From Spirodela intermedia (taxonomy: Eukaryota; Streptophyta; Magnoliopsida; Alismatales; Araceae): DNA of 64,000 nt. The notes beneath the pieces were generated by a model that was given only the letters and a program-made list of their open reading frames with translations, did no database searches and was not told the DNA's origin. Numbering within the stretch: the first letter of the stretch is position 1; the number at the start of each line of letters is the position of its first letter. Location: NCBI GenBank assembly GCA_902729315.2, contig LR746272.1:11588327-11652326 (forward strand). The letters are read 5' to 3'. The translations under genes were made by a program, and so were the position numbers. This document shows positions 63,101 through 64,000 of this stretch, piece after piece.

Positions 63101-64000
63101 GAAATGGCTCAGATAGGAATTACGCATGTCATACCACAAGTAGATCATTAATTCAGTCTCATCGATAAACTGATGAATCAGAATCCACTAACCTGTATAT
63201 TCGTGGCAATGGCATTGTTCTCAGGAACTGGAGATAAAGCATCCCACGGACCCCTGTACAAAATAAAAGTATTAAGCGTAAATTCAGGAGCTAGATATGC
63301 AGCGTTTATATTGCTATGCAGTCTAACATTATGAGATATGAAGCACCAAAAGTCAACAGAAATAAGTAATACGGAGGCAACGAAAAGCCTAGTTTCAAAG
63401 GTGGAGATATGATGAATATGCACATCAGAGATGCATAACCCATGCTTTGTGCTATTTTACACTAATTGACAAACATATATAAGTAGGAACTCTTCATCCG
63501 AGCTATTTTTCTCCAAAAAACTTGAAATAAAAAAAGGATAATGGCTGATGATCAGGTTCTTCCAAAGACACCTCATGTTCCTACCACTGTGACATCTGCT
63601 ACCAATAACTATGATATATCTACAATGAAGCATGGCTTGATAGCACGTGTAGACATTGTTTTCGGAAAATGGAAAGTCTATCAGAACCAGTTCCATTATT
63701 CGCTAGGGACAACGAGCCAGAGAGATGGGCTTTTCACTGTATATGGACATGAAAGACCTTTGATATAGTTCGCACAAGAAAATTTGAATGTCAGGATGCT
63801 ATATGAGATTTAAACATCAGGAAAATGATATTGGACGCATAGTGATTAAATGAGAATGATTTGCTAGTAAGAATATGTTTATCAAACTACAAGGGCAGCC
63901 AAATAAGCATGCACGCATTTAAGCATCCGTAAAAGAACTTAAATGGGAGTAAGGCTCTATGCTGACTATTCACCTGTGTTGAGGGTTAACCAAATCAAGT
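56555..64000 (-). CDS. THO6: THO complex subunit 6 / DWA1-like WD40 protein; 5' partial
   Basis: Minus-strand exons visible: 63974-64000 (cut by the window edge), 63193-63253, 62618-62671, 62410-62490, 60797-60836, 60478-60587, 59569-59679, 56893-57009 and 56555-56635. All phases join to about 226 C-terminal residues. WD40 blades are recognisable: GSIFSAAGDAHAYCWDV, GHKDYLHCIAARNSSNQ, IITGSEDGSTRLWDC, ESWLVCGTGRNLSVWSL, ILAVGSSPVLTRYS and a final VAGYGGVVDIISEFGSHL. Order and wording match Arabidopsis THO6/DWA1 (At2g19430). THO6 belongs to the nuclear THO/TREX mRNA-export complex; DWA1 is also described as a DDB1/CUL4 ubiquitin-ligase substrate receptor that dampens ABA signalling. The intron 57010-59568 is 2.6 kb. 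Two acceptors (before 60587 and 56635) were set by reading phase, since nearer AGs break the frame. The N-terminal part lies beyond the window. Confidence 0.92.
57109..57137. repeat. (GA)n microsatellite in THO6 intron
   Basis: A GA run of about 29 bases preceded by GT and GAGT units lies about 100 bases upstream of a THO6 exon, inside the 2.6-kb intron. Confidence 0.85.

Overview
This window is plant nuclear DNA. Its protein-coding genes are split by AT-rich, GT-AG introns. The gene content is specific to flowering plants: a plastid-type PPR protein, a vacuolar processing enzyme, a DUF1639 protein, ELF3, a HECATE-clade bHLH, a single-Myb-histone telomere-binding protein and THO6. Exons are often GC-rich (VPE exon 9, the hydroxylase, the DUF1639 gene), and CT/GA microsatellites are dense around promoters and leaders. 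This suggests a non-grass angiosperm, perhaps a monocot or an early-diverging lineage. That placement is weak. I see no bacterial features, CRISPR array, rRNA or tRNA.

Layout from left to right: (1) 481-8599, minus: PPR gene resembling Arabidopsis At1g10910, nine exons visible and the last one outside the window. (2) 10712-15285, plus: nine-exon legumain/VPE. (3) 15906-16121, plus: small AG-peptide-like gene. (4) 17040-18282, minus: four-exon DUF1639 gene. (5) 21297-21876, minus: ribosomal protein eS30. (6) 22275-29864, plus: ten-exon TrmA/RumA-type RNA uridine methyltransferase. (7) 30468-33960, minus: ELF3/EEC-type clock protein. (8) 34750-35632, plus: sphingoid base C4-hydroxylase. (9) 36514-37647, minus: intronless bHLH87-like factor. 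(10) 42488-47956, minus: 3'-5' exonuclease plus KH protein. (11) 49767-55811, plus: TRB/SMH telomere-binding protein. (12) 56555-64000, minus: THO6/DWA1 WD40 protein, with its N-terminal exons beyond the right edge. Every exon chain reported was checked by hand for GT-AG borders and reading phase.

The genes are not an operon. The stretch from the methyltransferase through ELF3 and bHLH87 to the exonuclease matches what I recall of two Arabidopsis segments: At3g21300 (methyltransferase), At3g21320 (EEC) and At3g21330 (bHLH87), and At2g25910 (exonuclease/KH) with At2g25930 (ELF3). The window looks like the unduplicated ancestral order of a block that was duplicated and sorted in Brassicaceae.

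I found no novel defence or mobile system. The most interesting sequence-level items are a decayed tandem copy of the exon 9 splice acceptor inside VPE intron 8, a near-perfect hairpin in a TRB intron, a 156-bp tandem repeat upstream of TRB, an ELF3 without a poly-Q tract, and two G-boxes one helical turn apart between eS30 and the methyltransferase. The large intergenic interval 37648-42487 holds only microsatellites and unrecognised sequence.
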